DNA of 64,000 nt from Labrys wisconsinensis. Its GTDB lineage: Bacteria; Pseudomonadota; Alphaproteobacteria; Rhizobiales; Labraceae. The translations under genes and the position numbers were made by a program. The notes below the pieces were generated by a model, which had not been told where the DNA came from, ran no database searches, and saw only the letters and a list, made by a program, of their open reading frames with translations. The stretch covers positions 186,001-250,000 of the forward strand of contig NZ_JAUSVX010000008.1 of NCBI RefSeq assembly GCF_030814995.1. Reading direction: 5' to 3'. This document shows positions 8,637 through 17,220 of the stretch, one piece after another. How positions within the stretch are numbered: position 1 is the stretch's first letter; every line of letters starts with the position of its first letter.

Positions 8637-9158
8637 CTACCGTGCGCCGGGCTCCGTGCCCATGCGGATCATCATGTCGAAGGCGCCGGGACTGACCGGC
8701 GTGATGAACAGGCCGAGGCGGGCGAAGGCCTGCGCCAGCGCGGTCAGGGCGACGACGGCCCCCTCGGCCTCGGCGCCGCGCAGGAGATGGGCGGCGGCGG
8801 TGGCGAGCTGCGGCCGGGCATCGCGCTGGGCGGCGTCGGCCATGGCCAGGATCAGGCATTCGTCGCGGCACAGCGCCCGGCAGGCCGCCGGCCGCCAGGC
8901 GACCTCGTCGACGGCGGACTGGCGCAGGGTGCGGACGAAATGGTGGAAGGCGCCGAACAGCGGCTTGGCGTTCTCCACCGGCATCTCGCGGCACAGCGCC
9001 TCCCAGGCGATGTCCCAGCAGGCGACGTCCCCGGTGGCATAGCCGGCCATCCAGCAGCGGTAGACCGTGAAGAACAGATTCTCGGCCGCAGCGTCGACGT
9101 GATAGCCGATCGGGCGGGCGGGATGGGCGTCGTGAAGGCTCTTCTGGTGATAGGTCAT
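8637..9158 (-). CDS. Conserved-looking hypothetical protein, family not recognised
   Basis: A 173-residue cytoplasmic protein starting at MTYHQKSLHD; longer in-frame starts exist up to 9221 but lack support. It is predicted mostly alpha-helical and has four cysteines and several aromatic residues (YRCWMAGYATGDVACWDIAW, ALCRDECLILAMADAAQ). There is no signal peptide or membrane segment. It lies just upstream of the imelysin operon on the same strand, with the promoter-like region 8441-8636 in between. An AT-rich gap (9159-9277) separates it from the LysR gene. I do not recognise the family and assign no function. Confidence 0.65.
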   Translation of the reverse strand: MTYHQKSLHDAHPARPIGYHVDAAAENLFFTVYRCWMAGYATGDVACWDIAWEALCREMPVENAKPLFGAFHHFVRTLRQSAVDEVAWRPAACRALCRDECLILAMADAAQRDARPQLATAAAHLLRGAEAEGAVVALTALAQAFARLGLFITPVSPGAFDMMIRMGTEPGAR

Positions 9159-9277
9159 GGGGCGATCCTGCAATCCGCGAGGGTCAAGGCCTCGGCATCT
9201 GGGATGGGACGACCAGACCATGATTCAGGGCGCCATTCAACAAATTATCGTTTCATATCAATAGTTTATAATAGTTC

Positions 9278-10159
9278 TCATGTGCCCCTGTCCTGGGGTT
9301 CGCCGATCATCTCCTCAGAAACCGCCTCCATCAGGGTGCTCTCGAGATCCCGGGCCAGGCGCTTCCCGGAGCGGGCGATATGGCAGATCTGCGGAAAGGC
9401 AGGCAGGCCGCCCTCGATCTCCATCAGGCCCGGCCCCAGATGGCGCCGGCCTATCACGGCCACGCCCAAGCCGTGGCGCGCGCCGGCGATCACGCCGTCG
9501 CAACTCGGGCATTCCAGGACAATGTCCAGGCTCCGCCCGGCCGCCCTCAGCGCATCCTGCGCGGCACGCCGGTAGAAACAGTTCACGTCGAACGAGACGA
9601 ACGGAATGCTCGTTCCCAGCGTGAGCGGGTGGTCGGTCGATTGCACCCAGATCAGATCTTCTCTCCACAACTCCAGATCACCCGGCCGCTTGTCGTGAAC
9701 GAAGACCTGCATCATCGCCAGATCGACCTCTCCCGTCCTGAGCCATTGCTCCAGGACCAGGCTCTGCGCCACGCGAATGCCGAGCGAAACGCGCGGGTGC
9801 AACCGTCGAAACCGGCCCAGCACCGTGGCCAGCCATTCGCAGGCGGCATCCTCGGTGGCGCCCAGCCGGACCTCGCCGGCAAGCTCCGACGACCGGAAAT
9901 GCGCCGCCGCCTCATCATGCAGGGCGATCAGGCGCTCGGCATAGGACAGGAGGCTGCGTCCGTCGGAGGTCGGGACGAAGCCGTGGCTGCCCTTCAGGAG
10001 AATGGGGCGGCCGATGCGCTCCTCCAGCCGCGTCAGCTTATGGCTGACCGCGGACTGCGTCAGGTTCAGCTTGTGGGCGGCACGCGTGACGCCGCCAAGC
10101 TCCAGGACCATCAGAAACGCCCGCAGGGAGTCGATATCGAGACGCATCCGGCTGCTCAT
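9278..10159 (-). CDS. LysR-family transcriptional regulator, divergent to the catabolic operon
   Basis: A 293-residue LysR protein. The N-terminal winged helix-turn-helix reads LDIDSLRAFLMVLELGGVTR, then KLNLTQSAVSHKLTRLEERI. The effector-binding domain covers about residues 90-290. The frame is open to 10216, but ATG 10159 places the start directly before the HTH and leaves the inverted repeat at 10178-10196 outside the gene. It diverges from the HAD/ABC/PuuB-like/GabD operon starting at 10256, the classic arrangement for a LysR activator of its neighbour. The co-inducer is unknown and probably a substrate or intermediate of that pathway. Confidence 0.9.
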   Translation of the reverse strand: MSSRMRLDIDSLRAFLMVLELGGVTRAAHKLNLTQSAVSHKLTRLEERIGRPILLKGSHGFVPTSDGRSLLSYAERLIALHDEAAAHFRSSELAGEVRLGATEDAACEWLATVLGRFRRLHPRVSLGIRVAQSLVLEQWLRTGEVDLAMMQVFVHDKRPGDLELWREDLIWVQSTDHPLTLGTSIPFVSFDVNCFYRRAAQDALRAAGRSLDIVLECPSCDGVIAGARHGLGVAVIGRRHLGPGLMEIEGGLPAFPQICHIARSGKRLARDLESTLMEAVSEEMIGEPQDRGT

Positions 10160-10177
10160 GACAAAATTCGATGGCCT

Positions 10178-10196
10178 AAATGATAACATATCATTT
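10178..10196. promoter_or_regulatory. Candidate LysR operator in the divergent promoter
   Basis: A perfect dyad, AAATGATA-ACA-TATCATTT, lies in the AT-rich 96-nt gap between the LysR gene (start 10159) and the HAD gene (start 10256). It contains a T-N11-A core as expected for LysR-type boxes. Its position, 19 nt upstream of the regulator start and 60 nt upstream of the operon start, would allow both autoregulation and activation. Confidence 0.6.
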
Positions 10197-10255
10197 TTGT
10201 CATTTCGACAAGTCAACTAGCCTTCGCTCATGTTCTCAAGCCGGCTGGGCATTCG

Positions 10256-10972
10256 ATGACTCTCAACGACTACAAGATCCTCACCTTCGACGTCGTCGGC
10301 ACCCTGATCGATTTCGAGACCGGCATCCTCGACTATGTGCGCCCGGTCGCGGAGCGGGCGGGCTTGCAGCTCGACGACGAGGCGATCCTCCTGAGCTATG
10401 GCAAGGCCGAGGAGGTGGAGCATCGTCGCACGCCCGGCTTGCCGTTCCCGCAGATGATGGCGCCCGCCTACCTCACCATGGCAGCGGAGCTCGGACTGCC
10501 GGCCGATGACGAGGTCGTCGAAGGGTTTCGCCTGTCGATTCCGGCTTGGCCAGCCTTTCCCGACACGGTCGGCGCGCTGAAGCGGCTGCGGAAGCGCTTT
10601 CGCCTTGTGGCCATGACGAACTCCGACAACTGGGCGCTCGGCCATTTCGCCCGCACCATGGAGCAGCCGTTCGACGACACGGTCACCGCCGAGGATGTCG
10701 GGACGTGCAAGCCCGATCCTCAATTCTTCGCCTATGCGCGAGGCCGCCAAAGCCCGCTGGGCTACACGCTGGCGACCTGTCTCCACGTCGCCCAGAGCCA
10801 GTATCATGATATCGGCGTCGCCCATCGGCTCGGCTACAGCACCTGCTGGATCCAGCGGCGCAAGGGGAAGCAGGGCTTCGGTGCCTCGCCCGCACCCGCG
10901 GCGGTGACCGAGCCGGATTACCATTATGCCAGCCTGGTCGAGCTCGCCGACGCGGTGGAGCGCGAGGGGTGA
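10256..10972 (+). CDS. HAD-superfamily hydrolase, haloacid dehalogenase type II-like (first copy)
   Basis: A 238-residue HAD hydrolase. Motif I is FDVVGTLID with nucleophile Asp12. Position +2 is Val instead of the Asp used by phosphatases, as in 2-haloacid dehalogenases (DxY). Motif II is MTNSDN (about 120-125), the motif III lysine is in CKPDPQFF (K152) and motif IV is HDIGVA (D185). The arginine and aromatic pocket residues of true L-2-haloacid dehalogenases (WRxKQLEYTW) are not recognisable, so dehalogenation is doubtful. It is the first gene of an operon with an ABC importer and PuuB-like oxidase, and a paralogue lies two genes on. The substrate is unknown. Confidence 0.85.
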   Translation: MTLNDYKILTFDVVGTLIDFETGILDYVRPVAERAGLQLDDEAILLSYGKAEEVEHRRTPGLPFPQMMAPAYLTMAAELGLPADDEVVEGFRLSIPAWPAFPDTVGALKRLRKRFRLVAMTNSDNWALGHFARTMEQPFDDTVTAEDVGTCKPDPQFFAYARGRQSPLGYTLATCLHVAQSQYHDIGVAHRLGYSTCWIQRRKGKQGFGASPAPAAVTEPDYHYASLVELADAVEREG

Positions 10973-11159
10973 GCCCGGCGAGTCGCGAAGGCCGGGATGC
11001 CGGAGCAAGGAGCTCCGTCATCTCCAGGCTTCAAGACAGTCGAGGTGCGCAATGGCAGGCCATGCCGGCGCCGATTGCTCTCAAGGCGATGTCAATTCTC
11101 TTCAAGAATGTTGCTCATGCACCATGTGACAGTTTGTTTTTCCTCTGAAGCGGGTCGAT

Positions 11160-12245
11160 ATGACTGCCATTGTTTCACGAGATACGGTTGGGGTCTCGAT
11201 CCGATCCGCTTCCAAGCATTATGGACTCTTCAGGGCGCTTGACGATGTCAGCCTCGAGGTCAAGCCAGGCGAGTTCGTCTCGATCCTCGGTCCCTCCGGT
11301 TCGGGCAAGACCACGCTGCTCGGCATCCTCGGCGGCTTCGTCCAGCCGACCTCGGGCTCGATTGTCCTCGGCGAGCGGGACGTCACCCTCGCGCCGCCGC
11401 ACAAGCGCGACATCGGCATCGTCTTCCAGACCTATGCGTTGTTCCCGCACATGAACGTCGCGGACAACGTGACGTTTGCCTTGCGCGCGCGCCGTATGCC
11501 GAAAGCCGAATGGCCGGCGCGGCTCAAGGCGGCGCTGGACCTGGTCGAGCTCGGCGGCTTCGGCGAGCGCAAGATCCACGAATTGTCCGGCGGCCAGCGC
11601 CAGCGTGTCGCCCTCGCCCGGGCGATGATCTTCGAGCCGCGCCTCATCCTGATGGACGAGCCCCTGTCGGCCCTCGACAAGCAGCTGCGCGAGACCATGC
11701 AGATCGAGCTCAAGCATCTTCACCGCAAGCTCGCCGCCACGATGATCTATGTGACGCACGACCAGCGCGAAGCGCTGACCATGAGCGATCGCATCGCCAT
11801 CATGAACAAGGGCCGGCTGGTCCAGGTCGACACGCCGGAACGCCTTCACGACAACCCGGTCGATTCCTTCGTCGCCGGCTTCATCGGGGAGGCGACGCTG
11901 CTGCCCGTCCGCCGCGTCGACGACCATTCCGTCGATCTCGACGGCGTGCGCCTCGTCTCCTCGCGCGCCATCCCGAACCATCCCGACCTGGTCCTGGCGG
12001 TGCATTCGGAGAAGCTCACCCTTGCGCCCGACACCGGCACGCCCAACCGACTCGTCGGCGTCGTGACCGAGGCCCTCTACCAGGGCGAGAGCATCCGCAT
12101 CTTCCTCGACCTCGACGGGGGCGCGCGGCTGAGCCTGCGGGTGCCGAGCAACCACCAGGGGCGATCGCAGCTCAAGGCGCCGGGCGAGCGCATCGCGGCC
12201 ACCATCCACCCGGACGACACCATCGTGGTGCCCCAGGCGCCCTGA
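11160..12245 (+). CDS. ABC transporter ATP-binding protein, PotA-like (importer A)
   Basis: A 361-residue ATPase of the spermidine/putrescine (PotA) class. Walker A is GPSGSGKT (about 44-51), the Q-loop Gln is at 90, the signature is LSGGQ (142-146), Walker B is LILMDEP (162-168) and the switch His is at 200. A C-terminal TOBE regulatory domain starts near residue 285. It powers the permease pair at 15457-17126. It follows the first HAD gene after 187 nt of intergenic sequence in which I see no gene or clear signal, and it lies 37 nt before the second HAD gene. ATPase, binding protein and permeases of this importer are separated by metabolic genes, unlike the other three importers in the window. 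Confidence 0.92.
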   Translation: MTAIVSRDTVGVSIRSASKHYGLFRALDDVSLEVKPGEFVSILGPSGSGKTTLLGILGGFVQPTSGSIVLGERDVTLAPPHKRDIGIVFQTYALFPHMNVADNVTFALRARRMPKAEWPARLKAALDLVELGGFGERKIHELSGGQRQRVALARAMIFEPRLILMDEPLSALDKQLRETMQIELKHLHRKLAATMIYVTHDQREALTMSDRIAIMNKGRLVQVDTPERLHDNPVDSFVAGFIGEATLLPVRRVDDHSVDLDGVRLVSSRAIPNHPDLVLAVHSEKLTLAPDTGTPNRLVGVVTEALYQGESIRIFLDLDGGARLSLRVPSNHQGRSQLKAPGERIAATIHPDDTIVVPQAP

Positions 12246-12282
12246 CCCGACGTTCCAGTCATTCCCCCAGAGGGCGAGAACC

Positions 12283-13005
12283 ATGCAGCTCACCGATTTC
12301 AAAGTCATGACGTTCGACGTGGTCGGCACGCTGATCGACTTCGAGACGGGGGTCCTGGGCGCGGTGCGCGCGCTCGGCGGCCCCAAGGCGGCCGCCTCCG
12401 GCGACGACGAGATCTTCGAGCCCTACAAGCGGGGCCGCGACCACTTCCACGGCCGCTCCTCCTTCGCCATGAAGGACGTCTATCTCTCGCTCGCCGAGGC
12501 ATGCGGCTTCAGGAGCGACGAGGCGACCGCCGAGGCGTTCCAGCTCGCGGTGCTCCGCTGGCCGGCCTTCGCCGATTCCGTCGAGGCGCTGCGCCGGCTG
12601 CGGAAGACCTTCCGCCTCGTCGCCATGACCAATGCGGACCGCACCGCCTTCTCCGCCTATGCGGCGACGCTGGACGATCCGTTCCACGACAGCGTCACCT
12701 GCGACGAGACCGGCTGCGCCAAGCCGGATGCCCGGTTCTTCGCCTTCAACCGGGGACGCCAGTCGGCCTTCGGCTTCCGGCAGTCCGAGATCCTGCATGT
12801 CGCCCAGAGCCAGTACCACGACATCGGGGTGGCCAAGGCCGAAGGCTACGCGACGTGCTGGGTCGAGCGCCGTCAGGGCCTGAAGGGCTTCGGCGGCACG
12901 CCGGAACCCACGGTCCTGACCAGGCCGGATTTCCACGTCTCCTCGCTGAAGCAACTCGCCGACGCCGTCGACGCGGAGCTCGCCCGAGCCGGTGCGGCCG
13001 CCTGA
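12283..13005 (+). CDS. HAD-superfamily hydrolase, haloacid dehalogenase type II-like (second copy)
   Basis: A 240-residue paralogue of the 10256 gene. The N-termini are almost the same (TFDVVGTLIDFETG), and both share the unusual HVAQSQYHDIGVA segment. Motifs are Asp12 with Val at +2, MTNADR (about 115-120), AKPDARFF (K147) and HDIGVA (D180). The middle cap region differs (residues 30-65), which suggests a different substrate. It starts after GGCGAGAACC, a weak ribosome site, 37 nt behind the ATPase. The pair probably arose by duplication within the operon and may act on two intermediates or stereoisomers of the imported compound; this is inference. Confidence 0.85.
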   Translation: MQLTDFKVMTFDVVGTLIDFETGVLGAVRALGGPKAAASGDDEIFEPYKRGRDHFHGRSSFAMKDVYLSLAEACGFRSDEATAEAFQLAVLRWPAFADSVEALRRLRKTFRLVAMTNADRTAFSAYAATLDDPFHDSVTCDETGCAKPDARFFAFNRGRQSAFGFRQSEILHVAQSQYHDIGVAKAEGYATCWVERRQGLKGFGGTPEPTVLTRPDFHVSSLKQLADAVDAELARAGAAA

Positions 13006-13026
13006 TCGCCGGGACGAGGAACAGCC

Positions 13027-14331
13027 ATGGCTTCCCAGACATCCGCGGCCGACGTCGACTCCCTCTGGCAGGCGACGTCCGTTGCCAGGCCCGCATTCGC
13101 AAGCCTCACGGGCGACCGGGCCTTCGACGTCGCCGTCATCGGCGGCGGCTATACAGGCCTGTCCACGGCGCGATATCTCGCCAAGGCCGGCCTCGCGCCG
13201 GTGGTGCTCGAGGCCAATCGCATCGGCTGGGGCGCGAGCGGGCGCAATGGCGGCGTGGTGTCGGACAAATTCCGCGTCGGCTTCAGGGCCATCGCCGCGC
13301 GGCATGGGCTCGATACCGCCCGGCGCATGCACGATCTCGGCCTGGAGGCCGTCGAGCATGTCGGCCAGCTCGTCGAGGACTTCGATATCAAGGGCGCGGA
13401 TTACCGGCCCTCGGGCTCGCTGCTCTGCGCGCATAACGGCCACACGCTCGCGGGGCTCGAAAGCGAGGCGGCCTGGCTGCGCGGGACGTTCGGTGACGCT
13501 GCGGTGTCCATGCTCCGCGCCGAGGAGGTGGCCGCGGAGACCGGCTCGCGCGGGTTCACCGGCGGCATGCTCAACCCCCATGGCGGCGTGATCCACCCGC
13601 TGAACTACGTGCTCGGGCTCGCGGCCGGCCTGAAGGCGGCCGGCATCGCCATCCACGAGAACACGCCGGTCACCGGCTTGCGGCGAGAGGCGACGGGCAT
13701 CGTCGCGGAGACGCCGGCCGGACGGATCTCGGCGCGCCAGCTCGTCATCGCCACCAATTCCTATTCCGACCTGACGCCGGCGACGGCGCCGGTGCGCCGA
13801 TCGATCATCCCGTTCCGCTCGGCGATGATCGCCACCGAGCCGCTGGCGGGCACCCCGGGCGCCGGCCTGCTCGCCAGCGGGCGCAGCTATACCGAGACGA
13901 GGCGCATGATGCGCTGGTTCCGCAAGTCGGGCGATCGGCTGCTCTACGGGGGGCGCGGCGCCTTCGGCAAGACCGACACGAGGGCGGCTTTCGCTGCGCT
14001 CGAGACGGCGATGGTGCGCCAGTTTCCCGAGCTGGCGGCGGTGAAGGTGACCCATCGCTGGTCGGGCCTGGTTGCCGTGACGCTGGACAGCCTGCCCCAT
14101 CTCGGACGCCTCGACGACCGGGTCGTCTATTCCGTCGGCTATAACGGCACCGGCGTGGCGCTCTCCTCCGCGATCGGCCGCCACGTCGCCGCGCTGGTCG
14201 CCGGCGGGAGCCCGGATCTCGGCCTGCTGACGCGGCTGCCGCTCCATCCCATCCCTTTCTACGGGCTGCGCGAGCCCGCGGTCCGGCTCGTCGCGGGCTG
14301 GTACCAGTTCCTCGACGCCATCGGGCGATGA
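13027..14331 (+). CDS. FAD-dependent amine oxidase, PuuB-like (DAO family)
   Basis: A 434-residue flavoenzyme of the D-amino-acid oxidase/glycine oxidase superfamily, closest in layout to gamma-glutamylputrescine oxidase PuuB. The Rossmann FAD motif is VIGGGYTGLSTARYL (about 38-52), followed by LEANRIGWGASGRNGG, typical of this subfamily. The C-terminal FAD-contact segment is SVGYNGTGVALSSAIG. It starts with a good ribosome site (GAGGAACAGCC). Its neighbours are an ABC importer of the polyamine class, a cupin and a succinate-semialdehyde dehydrogenase. Oxidative deamination of an imported amine to an aldehyde is therefore the likely step, with substrate unproven. Confidence 0.9.
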   Translation: MASQTSAADVDSLWQATSVARPAFASLTGDRAFDVAVIGGGYTGLSTARYLAKAGLAPVVLEANRIGWGASGRNGGVVSDKFRVGFRAIAARHGLDTARRMHDLGLEAVEHVGQLVEDFDIKGADYRPSGSLLCAHNGHTLAGLESEAAWLRGTFGDAAVSMLRAEEVAAETGSRGFTGGMLNPHGGVIHPLNYVLGLAAGLKAAGIAIHENTPVTGLRREATGIVAETPAGRISARQLVIATNSYSDLTPATAPVRRSIIPFRSAMIATEPLAGTPGAGLLASGRSYTETRRMMRWFRKSGDRLLYGGRGAFGKTDTRAAFAALETAMVRQFPELAAVKVTHRWSGLVAVTLDSLPHLGRLDDRVVYSVGYNGTGVALSSAIGRHVAALVAGGSPDLGLLTRLPLHPIPFYGLREPAVRLVAGWYQFLDAIGR

Positions 14332-14394
14332 GCCGCCGCGCTCGTCGTCCCACGCCAACAAGCGGCCAACCAGAATGACCAGAGGAGAACGAAA

Positions 14395-15432
14395 ATGCGC
14401 GTGACACTCTCGATCCCGGCGATGGCGGCGGCCCTGCTCCTGTCGGCCGCGGCCGCTTCGGCCGAACAGATCACCTTCGTTTCCCAGGGCGGGGCCTATC
14501 AGGAGGCTCAGACCAAGGCCATCCTGGATCCGGCGGCCAAGCTGCTCGGCATCACCGTCAACCAGGACAGCGCCCCCGATGCCTGGCCGGTGCTGAAGAC
14601 CCAGACCGCGACCGGCAAGCCCGTCTGGGACGTCATCGACACACCGACGGAGGACTGCATCCGCGGCGGCGAGCAGGGCATGATCGAGAAGCTCGACTTC
14701 TCCAGGATTCCCCATGCCGGGAGCATACCCGCCGAATACAAGACGCCCTATTCCGTCCCCTACGAGTTCTATTCGTCGGTTCTCGCCTTCAACAAGAAGA
14801 CGTTCGGCGAGAACGGGCCGAAGAGCTGGGCCGATTTCTGGGACGTCAAGAAATTCCCGGGCACGCGGGCGCTGCGCAACCATCCGCTCGCCACGCTGGA
14901 AGCCGCGCTGCTGGCCGATGGCGTGCCGGCCGACAAGCTCTACCCGCTGGACGTCGACCGCGCCTTCAGGAAGCTGGAGGAGCTCAAGCCCAGCATCAGC
15001 GTCTGGTGGACGTCCGGCGCGCAATCCGCCCAGCTTCTGGCCGATGGCGAGATCGACATGGAGATGGCCTGGAACGGCCGCGTCACCGCGGTCATGAAGG
15101 AGGGCGCGCCGGTCGGCTACACCTTCAACCAGGGCTTCCTGCAGAAGACGTCGCTGTGCATCCTCAAGGGCGCCCCCAATCTCGAAACCTCGTACAAGTT
15201 CCTCGACGCGGCGATCTCACCCGACATCCAGGCGAACTTCCCGGCCTATATCGACTACGGCCCGGGCAACCCCGCCGCCTACGAGACCGGCAAGATTTCG
15301 CCGGAGCGGGCGGCCGAGATGCCGAGCTCCCCGGAGAACGCCGCCAAGCAGGTCCTGGTCTCGGTGATCTGGTGGAGCTCGCCGGCCGGCGAGGACGCGC
15401 TGAAGCGCTGGGCCGCCTTCATCCAGAAGTAG
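14395..15432 (+). CDS. ABC transporter substrate-binding protein, PotD-like (importer A)
   Basis: A 345-residue periplasmic binding protein of the extracellular solute-binding family 1/PotD class. The signal peptide MRVTLSIPAMAAALLLSAAA ends in SAEQ. The mature start QITFVSQGGAYQEAQTKAI and the mid-region VWWTSGAQSAQLLADGEIDM are typical of polyamine or opine binders. A strong ribosome site (GAGGAGAACGAAA) precedes the ATG. It supplies substrate to the two permeases that follow at 25 nt. Putrescine, spermidine or an amino-acid derivative are all possible; ligand residues cannot be assigned by eye. Confidence 0.92.
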   Translation: MRVTLSIPAMAAALLLSAAAASAEQITFVSQGGAYQEAQTKAILDPAAKLLGITVNQDSAPDAWPVLKTQTATGKPVWDVIDTPTEDCIRGGEQGMIEKLDFSRIPHAGSIPAEYKTPYSVPYEFYSSVLAFNKKTFGENGPKSWADFWDVKKFPGTRALRNHPLATLEAALLADGVPADKLYPLDVDRAFRKLEELKPSISVWWTSGAQSAQLLADGEIDMEMAWNGRVTAVMKEGAPVGYTFNQGFLQKTSLCILKGAPNLETSYKFLDAAISPDIQANFPAYIDYGPGNPAAYETGKISPERAAEMPSSPENAAKQVLVSVIWWSSPAGEDALKRWAAFIQK

Positions 15433-15456
15433 GCGGCGGCCGATGGGGAGGTCTTC

Positions 15457-16329
15457 ATGCTGACGTCGTCGGTCAACCCGTCGCTCGTGCATGAACGGCG
15501 CGAGCGACGCCTGATCCTGCTTCTGCTGGCGCCCGCGCTCGCGGTCGTCGGCTGCCTGCTGGTCGTGCCGCTGTGCTGGCTCGCCTGGCAGTCGGTGCGG
15601 CAGGACGGCGGATTCACCCTGGCGCACTACGCCCGGTTCTTCACCGACGACGTCTACTGGATGACCTTCCTGCAGACCTTCCGCATCGCCTTCATCGTGA
15701 CGGCCGCGACCATCCTCCTGGGCTACCCCGTCGCCTATGTGGCGACGGGCGCCTCACGGGGCTGGAGCCTCCTGATCCTGGCGATGGTGGTCCTGCCGTT
15801 CTGGACCAGCGTTCTCGTCCGTGCCTATGCCTGGCTGATCCTGCTGCAGCGGCGCGGCCTCGTGAACACGATGCTGACCGATGCCGGCCTGATCGACGCC
15901 CCCCTCGGCCTCGTCAACAACGAGTTCGGGACGATCCTGGCGACCGTCCACATTCTGCTGCCCTTCATGGTGCTGCCGCTCTACGCCACCATGCGGCGCA
16001 TCCCGCGCGAGCTGATGGTGGCGGGGGCCAGCCTCGGCGGCACGCCGCTGCATGTCTTCCTGCGCGTGTTCCTGCCGCTGTCGCTGCCCGGCATGGTCGC
16101 GGGCATGGTGCTGGTCTTCGTGCTGACGCTCGGCTTCTACATCACGCCGGAGCTGCTCGGCGGCGGGCGGGCCTTCATGGTGTCCATGCTGGTCTCGCGC
16201 AACATCGAACTCTACAACGAATGGGGCGCGGCCTCCTCGATCAGCGTGGTCCTGCTCGCCTGCGTGTTCGTCATCTTCCGTGTCGCGAGCCTGGTCATCC
16301 CGTTCGAGCGGATCATGGGAGCGCGCTGA
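15457..16329 (+). CDS. ABC transporter permease, PotB-like (importer A)
   Basis: A 290-residue inner-membrane permease with about six predicted transmembrane helices; the first is LILLLLAPALAVVGCLLVVP. The cytoplasmic EAA loop, which contacts the ATPase, reads ELMVAGASLGGTPLHVFLRV. It has the length and topology of PotB-type polyamine permeases. A GGGAGG ribosome site sits before ATG 15457. It ends 2 nt before the partner permease starts. It forms a heterodimer with the 16332 product, energised by the 11160 ATPase. Confidence 0.92.
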   Translation: MLTSSVNPSLVHERRERRLILLLLAPALAVVGCLLVVPLCWLAWQSVRQDGGFTLAHYARFFTDDVYWMTFLQTFRIAFIVTAATILLGYPVAYVATGASRGWSLLILAMVVLPFWTSVLVRAYAWLILLQRRGLVNTMLTDAGLIDAPLGLVNNEFGTILATVHILLPFMVLPLYATMRRIPRELMVAGASLGGTPLHVFLRVFLPLSLPGMVAGMVLVFVLTLGFYITPELLGGGRAFMVSMLVSRNIELYNEWGAASSISVVLLACVFVIFRVASLVIPFERIMGAR

Positions 16330-16331
16330 TC

Positions 16332-17126
16332 ATGACGGTCTCGACGGTCCTCCTGCGCGCGTTCGTCGGCCTGATCCTGCTGTGGCTGATGATCCCCATC
16401 GTCATCATCGTGCCGATGTCCTTTTCCGGCGCGCGCTTCCTGGCGTTCCCGCCGCCGTCATGGTCGCTGCGCTGGTACGACTCGTATCTTTCCAGCGCGG
16501 CCTGGATGCAGGCGACCCGCGTCAGCCTCACCGTGGCGGTGTCGAGCGCCGTCATCGCCACGGTGATGGGGACCGCCGCCGCCTATGCCCTCAACCTCGG
16601 CAATTCACGCCTGGTGCGCAGCCTGCGGGTCCTGCTGATGCTGCCGCTGGTGGTTCCCATCGTGATCACGGCCGTGGGGGTCTTCCTCGTCTATGCCAAG
16701 GTCGGCCTGCTCGCCACGATGGCCGGGCTGATCCTCGCCAACGTCATGCTCGGCCTGCCCTATGTCATCACCTCGGTGCTGGTGGGCCTCAGGAAATTCG
16801 ACCCGGCGCAGGAGATGGTTTCGCGCAGCCTCGGCATGAACCGGCTGCGGACCTTCTTCATCGTCACGCTGCCGCAGATCCGTCCGAGCGTGGTCACCGG
16901 CCTGCTGTTCGCCTTCATATCGGCGCTCGATGAGACCGTGGTGTCGCTGTTCATCTCCGGCGGCCAGTACCAGACGCTGACCAAGCGGATGTTCACCGCG
17001 CTGCGCGACGAAATCGACCCGACGATCGCGGCGATCAGCACGCTGCTCACCGCCGTGTCGTTCCTCGTGGTCATGCTCGTCTCGCTCAATGCGCGCGGCG
17101 CGGCCAGGTCCGATGCGTCCTCATGA
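16332..17126 (+). CDS. ABC transporter permease, PotC-like (importer A)
   Basis: A 264-residue permease, PotC-type. Hydrophobic segments begin at LLRAFVGLILLWLMIPIVII, followed by the FPPPSWSLRWYDSYL signature seen in PotC proteins. The EAA loop is EMVSRSLGMNRLRTFFIVTLP. The frame remains open upstream into the PotB gene, but only from ATG 16332 does the sequence match the family. It completes importer A. The 94-nt gap to the cupin contains a small GGCACG/CGTGCC dyad only. Confidence 0.92.
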   Translation: MTVSTVLLRAFVGLILLWLMIPIVIIVPMSFSGARFLAFPPPSWSLRWYDSYLSSAAWMQATRVSLTVAVSSAVIATVMGTAAAYALNLGNSRLVRSLRVLLMLPLVVPIVITAVGVFLVYAKVGLLATMAGLILANVMLGLPYVITSVLVGLRKFDPAQEMVSRSLGMNRLRTFFIVTLPQIRPSVVTGLLFAFISALDETVVSLFISGGQYQTLTKRMFTALRDEIDPTIAAISTLLTAVSFLVVMLVSLNARGAARSDASS

Positions 17127-17220
17127 CGAGAGGGGGCACGCCGGCATCATCGTGCCGAGATCATGGCCGCCGATCCTATCGAGGCCTTCATTCCTTCCCC
17201 AACAGCACCGGACCGGTCTC

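Noticed and set aside
10256-10972. Reading the HAD genes as phosphatases (for example phosphoglycolate phosphatase)
   Set aside because: The second Asp of DxD is Val in both, so phosphatase chemistry is unlikely.
12259-15024. 921-codon minus-strand frame opposite the HAD, oxidase and binding-protein genes
   Set aside because: It spans three genes and their boundaries, has no recognisable domain, and is best explained as a GC-driven shadow.
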